The notes below the pieces were generated by a model that was not told the origin of the DNA, ran no database searches, and was given only the letters and a program-made list of their open reading frames with translations. This document shows positions 31,721 through 42,800 of a stretch of DNA of 64,000 nt, in pieces. The stretch is from NCBI GenBank assembly GCA_946406115.1, contig OX291552.1, forward strand, positions 496,001 to 560,000, read 5' to 3'. This DNA is from Apoda limacodes (Eukaryota; Arthropoda; Insecta; Lepidoptera; Limacodidae). Every line of letters begins with the position of its first letter. Positions within the stretch are counted from its first letter, which is position 1. A program made the translations under genes and the position numbers.

Positions 31721-32033
31721 TCGGTGGTGGCCGAGGGGCTTAAATTTCACTTTACGTCCCAAGTGGCAGAGGTTCGAACCCCGGGTTCGGCGTGTACCAA
31801 TGAGTCTTTTCTTAATTTCTCAAGTACAATGATGTATTTATTCACACCACTGGCTTTTTGGTGAAGGAAAACATCGTGAGGAAACCTGCATACGCCAAGA
31901 AAAAAAAATGACGTATGTGAAATCCACAATCTGTACTGGGCCCGCGTGTGGATTATAGCCCAAATCACCCTCGCTTATGAGGGTAGGCCGTGCCCCAGCA
32001 GTGGGGACGTATGAAGGCCGGCAAGCAAAGGAT
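31721..32033 (+). mobile_element. tRNA-derived SINE
   Basis: The head shows an A-box-like tggccgaggggc (31729-31740) and a B-box ggttcgaaccc (31770-31780), the internal RNA polymerase III promoter of tRNA-derived SINEs. The body contains gtgaaggaaaacatcgtgag, tgtgaaatccacaatc and agcagtggggacgtatgaag, phrases typical of lepidopteran SINEs. It lies inside the remains of LINE C copy 1. No tRNA cloverleaf beyond the boxes, so it is not a functional tRNA gene. Confidence 0.75.
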
Positions 32034-32039
32034 ATCAAG

Positions 32040-32960
32040 TAGAGAAACGATCATTTAACGACTGCCAACGGCATTCGAAGTAATCGATAGTATGTTCTTC
32101 TTAACATCACAATCAGTGAATTGTTAGAAGCTAAATGATGGGGAGGTGGGAGTGGCGGTGAAAGATTTCTAAGTGTATCATATTTTGAACTGTCATTGTA
32201 AGTGACAGTAGAAGCAAAATGTTGGTTAAGAGAATTGAGGTTGACATCTTGTGGAAATTTGTATAAATTAGATTTGCCAACTCCCGAAGTACGAAGAAAT
32301 TTCCAAACTTTAGATGAATCACCATTTTCGACAGATTTATGTATTTGACGTCGTTGGGCATTTCTTCACAGCCTGTTACAGCGATTACGTTATATCTTGT
32401 AACACTCTCGGTTCTCTGCTGATGGTTTACTTTTATTCTTGATTTTGCATTATTTCTTTTTTCCATAAGTTACTTAAGCTCATCAGTTAAACAGGGTGAT
32501 GGTAAGTGTTTAACTCTAACTGGCCGTATGCACATCGTACAGTTGGGTCAAAAGTGTGTTAAGTAATTCAATTTGATCATCTACTGTTTCTGCACGTACA
32601 ACTATCGACCAGTCAATTTTAAAAGCATTTGCATTTAAACTGTCCGTATCCGTTTTACTAAAATTTCTCTGCAGAAGGATTCTCGGCTTTGCTTTGGATG
32701 TACGAACTTTGTAGAAGAGATATAGAAGATCATGGTAAGAAAACACATCCGCAGAGCATTAACCATATGAAGAAACATGTTCAGAAGAAGAGACGAAAGT
32801 TAGATCGAGAAGTGAAGGTAGACAATGAGGAAAAAGATGAGTAGGACCGGAAAGCAAAATTTCCATATTAGCAGAGTCAACTAAGCTATTCAGTATGTTG
32901 GAGCGCGAATCATTCTTTAACAGGTATGTATTAAAGTCACCCATTATGATATTATGAGAT
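32040..32960 (-). pseudogene. LINE C copy 1, endonuclease and linker
   Basis: The minus strand begins MGDFNTYLLKNDSRS (32944), the GDFN motif of the APE-type endonuclease. It runs on with TFVSSSEHVSSYG, a frame change, FSYHDLLYLFYKVR (32746), and TDTDSLNANAFKIDWSIVV, then the linker MEKRNNAKSRIK (32466). These blocks recur at 38388-38741 (AFSFHDLVYLSYKVRFPKVK), defining a LINE family with two copies here. Endonuclease N-terminus and the RT are absent. Confidence 0.7.
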
Positions 32961-33331
32961 TATAATGGAGTATAATCTTCTAATATTTTTTCGAACGAAT
33001 TGAAGTAGTCCACGTTACAGGAAGAACTGTAAAAAACACCTAAGACAATTTTTGTATGCACTAAAGTTACTTCAATTAAAAGATATTCTGGCTTGTTAAA
33101 CTGGGGACTCGCTTCAGACATGCTTATAATTATACACCACTAGTATACACTTATACTAGCTGTACAACATCCACAAATATTTTTTAAAAACTTTTGCATA
33201 CACTTACGAGGAAAATTCATAACATTTACAATAAATACATAAAAACCAAATATAAAATATTTGCAACACTACAACTTCATAGAGCTAAGCCGAAGAACTT
33301 GTTTCCAGTCTAAAAGTTCTAAAAAAAAAAA
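32961..33331. other. Mostly LINE C upstream remnants and AT-rich DNA
   Basis: 32961-33120 may extend the LINE C endonuclease upstream (no clear motif); the rest shows nothing recognisable. Confidence 0.35.
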
Positions 33332-33675
33332 CGGGTTGCACTCCGGGAGTGCCGGCAGAAGTGAAAACATACTCGCTATTTACTTCCCATCACTTCTTAT
33401 CCATATTTAATTATTAAAAATAATAACTTTTGTTTATTTACTTTTTTGACGTTGTATATTTGACAGCTCAATCTGACATAGAATTAAAATCCCATATCCA
33501 ACCTCCCTGTACTACTCATAATCGCCAAATACTAAAAATAAAAACTAACCTAATGTAAATAAAGGTCACGTGTCCTAACGCGAGTGACATCTTACGAATT
33601 TTCGACCAGGACACGTGACCTGACGCGAGTTTAACAGTCTTTACCCATCACAAAAAAAGTGCTCGCCACGGCCCC
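33332..33675 (-). repeat. G-family repeat, copy truncated at one end
   Basis: Hairpin gcactccgggagtgc at 33338-33352 preceded by an 11-A run; the body includes ccaacctccctgtactactc and two opposed cacgtg motifs, gtcacgtgtcctaacgcgag and ggacacgtgacctgacgcg. It ends after aaaaaaagtgc, so the second hairpin is missing. Same subfamily as 61329-61686. Confidence 0.8.
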
Positions 33676-33859
33676 ACAGTGTGATCTATTTGCGAGTGGA
33701 ATAGCAAGCCTGATGAGTGAGTGCAAGAGAATATACGAGATGGATGCTAGAGAAACTAGCGTAAATATAAACTAAGATTATGAATAAAATTTAATATATG
33801 TATTATTATTAGATTTTTTATAATTTTAATGAATTATTTAATTATCATAATAATAATAT

Positions 33860-34003
33860 TATATTTATAAACAAACAAACAAATAAACAAACAAACAATT
33901 AACCAACAAAAACCAACCAACCAACCAACCAACCAACCAACCAACCAACCAACCAACCAACCAACCAACCAACCAACAAACCAACCAACCAACCTCCCTC
34001 CCT
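33860..34003. repeat. (CCAA)n microsatellite with CAAA-rich left flank
   Basis: The left part is aaacaaacaaac-like; from about 33917 to 33993 CCAA units run nearly uninterrupted. The right border reads ccaacctccctccctgtact, which continues into a G-family copy whose native sequence is ccaacctccctgtactactc, so the microsatellite probably grew from that motif. Confidence 0.9.
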
Positions 34004-34289
34004 GTACTACTCATAATCGCCATATACTAAAAATAAAATATTAATGTTTTTTTACTTTTTTGACATAGTATATTTGACATCGCAATCTGTCATAGAATTA
34101 AAATTCCATATCCAACCTCCCTGTACTACTCATAATCGCGAATACTAAAAATAAAAATTATAATAGGCGTGGCATTACGGTTTCCGTCTTACGAATTTTC
34201 ACGATTAGGACACGTGACCTGACGCGAGTTTATAATTTTTTACCCATACCAAAAAAAGTGCACAACGCCGCTATAGAAGTTTTCACTTC
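34000..34289 (-). repeat. G-family repeat, copy lacking one hairpin end
   Basis: ctccctgtactactcataat occurs twice (34001 and 34120), then taggcgtggcattacgg, ggacacgtgacctgacgcg and the terminal hairpin gaagttttcacttc at 34276-34289. The gcactcc...ggagtgc end is replaced by the CCAA array. Confidence 0.75.
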
Positions 34290-34449
34290 AAAATTTAAAA
34301 AAAAAAACAATAACAAATGACACATAAGATTTTGTTTTGTTTTGGTTATTACCTTATAAAATAAAAGTGTGAACGTGAATATGTTACCTACCTACCACAT
34401 GAAAAAGACGGTGCAATTACACCACGTGTGCTACTCTACTAGATACCTA

Positions 34450-35110
34450 CTTCAGTCTCAGTATCGAGAAAGAATGATTGATATTACTGCTTTGTCTTAT
34501 TCCTTTTGTGTCGTGTTGTAGTCTTATCGTCGCTGTCCTTACTTGTACACGAGTTAAACAGTATCCCTTATCCTGAAGTATTAAGGGACGCTGTTTAACT
34601 CTGAGCCATCTTTTGCAATTACCATTATGCCGGTTCTGGTTCAGCACTTGTTAATTCCATACCGCTGGCGTGCTGTCATAAACGCCACATGACGTGGTTT
34701 CGTCAAAAATTCTGACAGAGTAATTTCGTTCCTCTTAATGCTGTCTTAGAAAACCAGATTTTGTCACGGTGACATCTACTTACTGCATCCTGTGTAAAGC
34801 CTGAGAACTTAATTTTGGCTGACACTGCACTAATCACTGATCCAGCAACATTATCATTTTATGATTCCGGAACACCGTGTAGTAGCAGGAATTTTCTTGT
34901 ACTCCGCCTTTCCTGTTGGTCTACTTCCTTAGCCATCGACTCAATCTGTTGCTGTATATTAGAGAAAAGCTTGTTAAAGAAGGATTTAAAAGAAGCAAAA
35001 TCTGTAGAAAGACTTGTAACTGTGATAGAGCTGTAGGTGCCGTCGAGGTCTTGTGAAGTTGAAACTCTTCTTGGAACTTTGATATCTGCTTGGTATTTCC
35101 ATAACATCAT
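34450..35110 (-). pseudogene. LINE ORF1 fragment with coiled coil
   Basis: Frame 35110-34859 reads a coiled-coil-like helix (STDFASFKSFFNKLFSNIQQ, then QIESMAKEVDQQERRSTRKF) ending LLLHGVPES, the coiled coil followed by the RNA-binding start seen in LINE ORF1 proteins. In shifted frames it continues SAKIKFSGFTQDAVSRCHR and, at 34640-34460, NQNRHNGNCKRWLRV. Intact ORF1 proteins bind LINE RNA as multimers. Which LINE family it served is not clear. Several stops. Confidence 0.65.
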
Positions 35111-36164
35111 TTAGAGTTTTCTTTATTGCCTCCATGGTGTATTTTTGACAACACAAGTGAAGTGCAGAAAAGTCAGTATAAACTTAAGTGTTGAAAGGAG
35201 ATAATGATAACTGGTTAGTTATTTGTATTAGTAAGTCACGTTATATAAAAATTTGATTAAATATTCTAATATTGCACGCCTCATAAGCGGAGCGGTGAGG
35301 TAGTGCTCTACTCTCGACATGTCAAAAAACCCAGTCTTTCCAAACTTAAATGAAGATTTTTTTTTTAATATAACACTTACAGGATAATATGCGTGCACTA
35401 ATATGAAGTTAAATAATCTGTCTAGCACATATGGTACATTTTATAAACAATTAATTTGTTTAATATAATAAATAATAACATTAAAACTAATCATTCTTGG
35501 ACGTCCGTGAGTCTGTGTTTATGTGACCATGTATGTGGCAGAGAAATTGGTCGAAAAATTCATCTTACCGGAATACTTTTGTTTTTAATATATAAAGTAC
35601 TAGCTGTCCTGGCGAACGTTGTTCCGCTGCCGTCCCTCTGTACCCGGCGAAAGTTGGTTTTTACCTATAGTGCCCGAGTCCGGCTCGCACTTGACATATC
35701 GAGATAAAAACTATCCTATCTTTTAAGTTGGATCAAATAACAGATATTTACGAAGTTTGATCAAAATCGGTTCAGTAGTTTAGGAGTCCATTGAGGACAA
35801 ACATTGTGACACGAGATTTATATATATTAAGATTACACTGTGCTGATTCCTAGTTAATATTAGCGTTCTAAGTACTGTCGTTTAATTATAATTTATAAAA
35901 AACTAATATACCACTGTATACTGTATATCTATATATTTATTTTTTATTTTTATTTTATAGTATATTTTTTCCTCACCTTATTTGTTATTTTATTTTAAAA
36001 AACTTGAGTTTTTGTTTTAGAATGACCGCTATGAGGCTTGCACTTTTGGATTTTCCAAATTTTATTTTCTATTTTTAATTAATTATAATCACAATAATTT
36101 AACCTGTGTTTTGAGATCCTACCTACTCTTTCTACCTCTGGTGATGTGATATATCAGATTTTAT
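35111..36164. other. No gene; contains two dispersed-repeat pieces
   Basis: 35228-35430 (minus) matches no family I can name, though the 66-codon frame with YLTAPLMRRAILEYLIKFLY looks like part of a decayed repeat. 35597-35835 is a lepidopteran repeat: ctagctgtcctggcgaacgt, then cggttcagtagtttagga and gacacgagatttatatat, with an F-type gcccgagtccggctcgc (35662-35678) embedded. The rest is AT-rich. Confidence 0.45.
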
Positions 36165-36524
36165 TGAAGTGAAAACTTCTTTAGCGGCGTTATGCACTTT
36201 TTTTGGTATGGGTAAAAAATGATAAACTCGCGGCAGGTCAAGTGTCCTAATCGTGAAAATTCGTTAGACGGAAACCGTAATGCCACGCCTATTATAATTT
36301 TTATTTTTAGTATTCGCGATTATGAGTAGTACAAGGAGGTTGGATATGGAATTTTAATTCTATGACAGATTGCGATGTCAAATATACTACATAAAAAAAA
36401 TACATAAACAAACATTATTATTTCTTGACAATGTCAAAGACATGTCGTGTGACATATTTGAGTGTTAAGCGCGAATCGTGTGTAAAGGTTTTCACCTCTG
36501 CCGGCACTCCCGGAGTGCAACTCG
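36165..36524 (+). repeat. G-family repeat, full-length copy (360 bp)
   Basis: It starts with hairpin gaagtgaaaacttc (36165-36178) and ends with hairpin gcactcccggagtgc (36504-36518) plus aactcg and a 10-T run. The body is the reverse complement of the copy at 11722-12080, including gtaatgccacgcctatt. It lies just outside LINE C copy 2. No open frame. Confidence 0.85.
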
Positions 36525-36539
36525 TTTTTTTTTTATAGT

Positions 36540-36654
36540 GCATAGTGTAATTACAAGTTCTTTAATATTCTCCAGGATTGCGCTCGTTTTATATTCAGAG
36601 GTAATATGTTCCACAATTTTATTGCTTTTACAGTAAATGAGTTATCATACATAA
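36540..36654 (-). pseudogene. LINE C copy 2, C-terminus beyond the SINE
   Basis: The minus strand reads MYDNSFTVKAIKLWNILPLN, then IKRAQSWRILKNL, the last block of LINE C ORF2. It is separated from the rest (36960 upward) by an inserted SINE. Confidence 0.6.
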
Positions 36655-36918
36655 ATAAATATATATTTGGACATTACACACAGCGCCGTTTGGCCCCAAA
36701 GTAAGCAAAGCTTGTGCTATGGATACCAGACAACGGATAAAAATACATATATTCCTTTTTTTTGTTAATACATACATATCATACATAATTACATCCAGAA
36801 TCAAGACAAACACAAATGTTTATTACATAAAATGTTTGCCGTGTGTGGGAATCGAACCCACACCCTCTGCACAACAGTCGGCCACACTATCAACTAGGCT
36901 GCGAGGGAGTCATTTGTG
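36655..36918 (-). mobile_element. tRNA-derived SINE inserted in LINE C
   Basis: On the minus strand: gactccctcgcagcctagtt head with A-box-like tagttgatagtgtggc, B-box ggttcgattcc (36848-36858), then an A-rich middle and the end ctttggggccaaacggcgct. Related copies: 7505-7703 and the head at 27378. The minus-strand LINE C frame runs up to each border, so the insertion interrupts it. No clear target duplication was found. Not a tRNA gene. Confidence 0.75.
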
Positions 36919-38900
36919 TATAGTGCGTTGGAGTTTTTAACAAAAGGGTTGTCGAATTACGGATAAAAGAAGAACCAATGAACACGAAACATTATTCTAA
37001 ATACAATGGTGTTTTTGGATTGAACAGGACATTATAAAGAAGAAATTGGAGATGAGTATTCCTGCGAATTGTTCGGAATTCAGATATGTGATCATACTTT
37101 CGCTGATCAAATATAAATCTTATACAAAAATTTTGAAGATGCTGTAGTTTATCAAGCTGTTCCTCGACGATATCAAGATAGCTAGCATCTGCATAGTCGA
37201 GAATAGGAAGTAGTAGTGATTGAGAAAGAGTAATTTTAGTAGGGATGGGTAGAAAATTACGTAATCTGTTTAAAAAATTCGCAGAAAAAAGACTATTAAT
37301 TTTTGGACCCCACGAGAGAATACCCAAGCTTTGCACAGTATTATTATATGGAACAGGGATTTTATTTACATAGAATAATGACAGTTGTTGTCTATCGATT
37401 TTTGAGATCTGTTATTAAGTTATAGATATATAGATTATCTGTTTTAAAAACCTGTATTATCATACGTGTGTTTAACAAATGAATACTATTTCTTTTTGTA
37501 TTTGAGATAAGTCTCTTACTCCCCACAATGATGAATTGTGTTTTATTTGGATATGCAACAAGGCCACGAGACTCACTCCAGTCAACATTGTGAGAGAGAT
37601 CCTGATTTACATAATACCACAATAGCATTTGATAACTCATCGATGGAAGCTTGCGAGTATATTTGAAGCTGAAGAAAGCAAATAGAAGTGGTAGAAACAC
37701 GCCACCTTGCGGAACGCCAGCAAAAGTATTACAGTAAGCAGAGAACGAATCATCGACTTTAATGTGTTGCTGGCGTCAACGCAAGTAACTAATGAAACCA
37801 ATCGATAACTGTTGGAGATATGTTAAGAGAGCGAAGTCTGTATAGCAAAATATCAAGGTCAACCGTATAAAAAGTATTGCGAAAATCTAGCAATGATTAT
37901 AGTTATACGGTGACCCTTTTACTTTTCATACCTAAACGAATTTCATCCGTTATTGTAACAACTGCAGTAGCCGTACTATGACCAAGACCAAAATCAGATT
38001 TAAAGAGACTTAACAAATTAATTTTGTCAGAAAACATTAGAAGAAAAATGGTAATTGAGAACATTAATATCAATTTCATTAGGAATAGAATGATAAGATT
38101 TACCAACACCTAGTGACTTTAGAAAATTTCAGACCTTTGCTGGATTACAGTCTTCTACGGATTTATGGATATAGCGTCATTGTGCATCCCTACAAATCCT
38201 ATTGCAGCGATTCTTCAAAAGTTTATATTTAGTAAAATTGTTATCATATGAAGTAATTTTGTATGGTACCTTGATTTCTTTTCATCATTAATGCTTTGAT
38301 CTAATTTGTGAGCCATGGCGCAGGAAGATCCTTAACTTTTACTGCACGGACGGTAGCATGAGTGTCATAAGGACTCGTAATCGTGAGTTAACAATTTAAT
38401 TGTTTCATAGAAATTTTTGTAGACGCATTCACGACCGAATCCCAGATGATTTTGAGTAAATTATCACATAAGCATTGAGTATTCATCCCACTATAATAAC
38501 GTTGTAGAAGTAATCTTGACTTAACTTTAGGAAAGCGTACTTTATAAGATAGATAGACCAAATCATGGAAGGAAAAAGCTTCAGCAGTGCACTCACCATG
38601 TTTAATAATTTTTAAAGGAGAAGAAATTATTATTAAGTCAACAAGAGAGGGTGTATTATAGAAAAAAAGTTTCCAAGATACAGGATGATCAGACAGATTA
38701 ACCTTAGAATAAGGTATACAAGAACAAAGGTACGAGTACATTATGAAATAACTGAAACACTGATAATGAGTAACAAGTAGATTGTAAGCAAGGTTTCAGC
38801 CAAGGTTGCCAAATGAGAATAGCGTGAATATTTTTGTTGTGGTTAGTAAAGATTATAGTTGACTCTCCTGCACCCATAACGAATACCAACTTACCATTTT
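36919..38900 (-). pseudogene. LINE C copy 2, endonuclease end, RT and C-terminal part
   Basis: Downward on the minus strand: endonuclease end/linker AFSFHDLVYLSYKVRFPKVK (38590-38520); degraded RT fingers (38110-37720); AGVPQGGVFLPLLFAFF (37735-37685), the conserved palm block; then VNQDLSHNVDWSESRGLVAY and NKTQFIIVGSKRLIS (37620-37500); and MQSLGILSWGPKINS, LLLPILDYADASYLDIVEEQ and KLQHLQNFCIRFIFD (37336-37100). Between palm block and VNQDLS the catalytic YADD box is missing, a short deletion. 5' end decays near 38900. Same family as 31380-32960. Confidence 0.75.
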
Positions 38901-40140
38901 GCTAACTTACTCAGAATAGTACCTGTCCTTCTAGTCATACCCTTGCCTTGGGTAAATCTTGTTATATATTTCAAGCCGAGACTGCACATTATTTGTATAA
39001 GTTATTCATTTATTTTAAACAAAAAAATCATATCATTACTATAAATTAGATAGTAAGACAAGAATTCCTTAGGTACTTTATATAATGAACAAGAATCCTA
39101 CGAAATTTTGGTATTTACTTACCACTAATTATACGTAGCTACCTTTAGGTATGTTCTTACCACTCATTATACGTAGCTACCTTTTTTCCTACTTTGGGAA
39201 TCGATAAAACTTTGTTTTTGCGGTACAATTTATGACGTTGACATACAACCTTATACGACTCATGAGGTATTCCTGAATAAATTGTATGCACTTTGAAATA
39301 CAATGTCAGTATTTCATTCACTCATCAGGAGCGCACGTAAATGATACTCCCCAATAACAGTACCGGGATTTAAGAGGAAAATCCTGGTACGTTACAGTCG
39401 CGCGGGTACAATAGGGACACCGCTCCCTCATTTATACCGCACCCTATCGTTGGTCCGAACAAAACTACCTACTATTCGAGTTTATATATTTTAATCACTT
39501 TATGTTTAAAATAACTTTTCAAAAACCCGTATAAATCTACATTAAGATTAAAAAAATGAATATTATAAGAAGACCACGACTTTGCCCTGTTTCAGAATCA
39601 AACTTAGATTTATCATCGTCACACAATAGCTAAAATGAATCTCTGCTTGATTTTACGATCAAAGAAACAACAAGTACACAAGAATCTTTTTAATTACACT
39701 TTTTTAAGACACAACACATGTGCAAGATATGAAACAAAAACATGAAGTACAAAGGAAATAATTGGCAATTGCTAGTGAAGAGATAACTAGATTAACAAAT
39801 GAAAATAATTAATCGATTTCCATTTCTTTATTTTCTCGATAACAGTTCTAAATTGATAGTTGTAGTGTTGTGACCAAATAAGTAGTGATATCGATCGCAT
39901 ATATTTATTATGTTTTTAACAAAGACAAAGACAACAAAAACATTCAAATTTTTTTTTTTTAAGGAACACTCAATGGCTCACCGCCATGTTGTGTTTGTTT
40001 TAATCTGTCACTCGGAACTAGAAGGTGGTGCTATATAGTCACTACATTTCTGTTCGCTGAGTTTTTCACATTATCCATACTTTACGTTGTGTATTTTGTG
40101 TTCCTCCGTGTTGATTGCTGCCCAGCTGTCAAATATCAAA
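38901..40140. other. No gene; small tandem duplication at 39120-39185
   Basis: ccactaattatacgtagctacc and ccactcattatacgtagctacc (39122 and 39160, about 38 bp apart) form a short direct duplication. The rest is AT-rich with no recognisable frame. A T-run (39949-39960) precedes the transposase relic. Confidence 0.5.
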
Positions 40141-40740
40141 ATGGCGAAAGGATCTGTTCTAAAACGGCAGGCGAGAGAACCGGTGATCAAGGTTCGTAAT
40201 TACTTTGAAGGTAATTACTGACGACACTGCCGCTTCCACTAGTTCAGTGCCAATGGGAAAAGGTGAACGCCTTATTATATGCAGTGTCTACGAAAGGATT
40301 TGTGTCAGATGCTTTACTGGCCTTTATATCCGAGAAAACAGTGGACTTCCACGAAGAAATGAACGCGGAGATTTACGAAGGATGATTGAAAGAAATGGTT
40401 CAATCTCTAGTAAAACCGTCGGTAATTATTATAGTCAACACTACATACCACTCCAGAAAAATTGATAAAATTCCGACGCAGGCCAATAAAAAACAAGAGA
40501 TAATTGACTGGCTCCAACGTCATGGCGAAAATGTGGATAATAATTTATATTTTAAAATCGAAAAAAAGCCTCCCTAAAAAATATATTACCGACGAAATAG
40601 CTGCCGAATGTGGTCATTGGGTTCTTTGACTTCCACCGTATCATTGCCAGTACAATGCTATAGAACTAATATGGGCAGAAATCAAAGGACACGCCGCTCG
40701 AAACAATACCCATCCCCCCAAAGAATCAACATAATATAAT
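40141..40740 (+). pseudogene. IS630/Tc1-like DDE transposase relic
   Basis: It starts MAKGSVLKRQAREPVIKV at 40141; after deletions it reads SVPMGKGERLIICSV (40240), then across two frames VDFHEEMNAEIYE, KEMVQSLVKPSVIIIVNTTY (40390-40445), EIIDWLQRHGENVDNNLY (40497-40552), KKYITDEIAAECGH and NAIELIWAEIKGHAARNNT (40655-40710). The order matches the DDE_3 transposase fold of IS630/Tc1-like insect elements: the 'VIVMDN.PYHS' block with the second catalytic Asp is here VIIIVNTTYHS (Asp to Val), and IELIWAEIK holds the catalytic Glu. The first catalytic Asp is not seen. Non-functional; terminal repeats not found. Confidence 0.65.
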
Positions 40741-41099
40741 TACTTCTTGTAATGAAATGTAATATTAGTTAATACATTTGTACAAAATTATCCGACAATA
40801 GTTAAGTTTCTTACATTTTATAAAAAACGGGTTGTTATCGTGTTACGTTTATCGATAGCTCCATCCCTATCAGTTTCTCCGACTCTACTTTGACCTCGTA
40901 CGTGCTTGAGCGTCATATTTTTATTAAATAATGTATACATAATGTAAAAAACTTTATAACAATATTAGAGGGTAAGGGAAAATATGTTTGTATACATAAA
41001 ATACCTGCAAGTGAAATTATTGCTCTCAGCACACCAAAAAACAAACAATCATGTGGGACTAGACGACCTTTCACATTACCATCACTACGTCAAAGGATG

Positions 41100-41900
41100 C
41101 TAAACGTAACAATTTATACTCACCTTTAAATTTTGATAAGAGTGTGAGCATTAATCTGAATAAAAGTTTTAGATGTCAAGTTAATAGTGAACAAATCAAC
41201 GTCACAGCGCACTCTCTTAAATCTAATAATGCAACTGTTTGTACCAACGCATCGTCACAGCAAACTGTTGCTGAGCTGCAACCCTCACTTACAAACAATT
41301 ATAGTAATAACTTGAAGTCAACAACAGATCCAAAAATTGTAATTTTGGCGTTCAACGTGTACGAGGACTTTCTATAAAACTCAAAAATAGCAGAAAAAAC
41401 GACTGGAATAATATTTATGATGTAACATCAATAGTTAAGCCGCATGCTATGCTACATGCGTGCAAATTTTAAATTCTTGCGATAATTTGTTGAAGTCGCT
41501 TAGCAATAAAGATATAGTTGTATTAACCATTGGTACAAACGATACGAACCCGTAATTATTATTCCCTGAAATGTGTAATGCATTGTACAAATTAAGAATG
41601 TGTTGTCATGTATTTGTAATTGCTGTACGTTTCAATCCTATTTTGAATGAAACGCTAATAAATAAGAACTTCAAATTACTCATCCAAAATTACGGAACTG
41701 CAGTTTTCTTGAATTAAATCGTAATGGCCTAAAATCATACACTGATTCTCTTGGTTTTTAATTGAACTTTGAGATAAATTATTTAAAATACAGAGAAATG
41801 TATATTGTTTCCTCAACGCAACAGACAAACTCCGGTACTGGGTACAAAAATTGGGATCATGTTTGTTCTGAAAAAAAAAAAACAATTTTCAAAAATTTTA
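41100..41900 (+). pseudogene. LINE D (CR1-like) ORF1 with GDSL/SGNH-esterase-like segment
   Basis: 41144-41377 is a Ser/Asn-rich open stretch ending PKIVILAFNV; in other frames it continues LKNSRKNDWNNIYDVTSIVK, then SLSNKDIVVLTIGTNDTN (41500-41550). IGTND is the conserved block III-type motif of SGNH/GDSL esterases, and an esterase domain in ORF1 is known for many CR1-group LINEs. Remnants VRFNPILNETLINKNFKLL and IQNYGTCSFLELNRNG-like residues follow to about 41720. Multiple frameshifts and stops. It sits directly upstream of the LINE D endonuclease. Confidence 0.55.
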
Positions 41901-41980
41901 AAACATTTCACACATAAAACCTAAGTAAAGGTAACAAAATTGACCTTTAACAGGGTACCATACCCTATTTTTTTCAAAAA

Positions 41981-42800
41981 ATGGTTGAGGAAAGCAAAGA
42001 TTTACAGAAAAATAAAAAAAATAAAAAACAATCTTTTAATGAACCAGACACTGACTTTTTCGTGAATCAATCTCGTGTAACTCTACTTCATCAGAATATT
42101 GCAGGGATTCTAAACAAACGGGATCTAATTGAAGTAGCCGTAAAGGAGTTATCGCAAGAAATAGGCATCATTGGTATCATATGCTTAACGGAAATATTTC
42201 TAAAAAGTGGTTCTCAGCCTAATTTATGTATACCAAGCTATAGAATAGCTTCATCTTACTGTCACAAATGAACGTCGTGGTGAATCGTGTATACTTTTAA
42301 AAAATGATTTAGAGTTCAAATCATTACCTGTTTCATCAGTAAAGTACCTACGCTTTTGAGTGTTGCGGAGCGGATATTTTGGATTATAATTTGTTAGTAG
42401 TTTTCTTATATAGGACACCGACATCAGATATCCGAATTTTTTAACGAGTTACAGTTGCTTTTAAATAAATTACTAGAAAAAGTAATAAAAAAAATATTTT
42501 ATGTGGATACTGGAATATTGATTTAGCTAAGGATAGTAAAATATCCAAAGAGTTGTTATCAATCCTAAAAAAATATAATTTCACTTCACATATCTTGAAC
42601 CCAACAAGAAAAAAAACATGTCTAGACCTTATAATAGGTAATTTACAGAATTTCGTAACCGTAATTCACTACATGGCGCTTTCAGACCATGAGACATGCC
42701 AAAGTATTTCATTTAACTATAATAAAACATAGAAACGACAAAAAAAAATATTTTTGGTTTGACAATCGCCGCGATTTTAGCCAAGACAATATTCGAAAGT
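41981..42800 (+). pseudogene. LINE D endonuclease (APE-type)
   Basis: The open stretch 41981-42271 reads VTLLHQNIAGILNKRDLIEV and IGIICLTEIFLKSG (N-terminal Asn and Glu motifs of APE endonucleases, HQNIAG and LTE). With frameshifts it continues RRGESCILLKNDLEFKS, LLVVFLYRTPTSDI, LCGYWNIDLAKDSK (GYWN where GDWN is expected), NPTRKKTCLDLIIGN and HYMALSDHETCQSISF (catalytic SDH). The domain nicks target DNA for target-primed reverse transcription. All main motifs are visible, but frames are broken at least four times. Confidence 0.75.

Noticed and set aside
31721..31800. tRNA gene on the plus strand
   Set aside because: Contains the internal Pol III boxes but continues into a repeated SINE body; no cloverleaf.
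36655..36918. tRNA gene on the minus strand
   Set aside because: Only A- and B-box-like motifs with no consistent acceptor, D or anticodon stems, plus a SINE body with related copies at 7505 and 27378.
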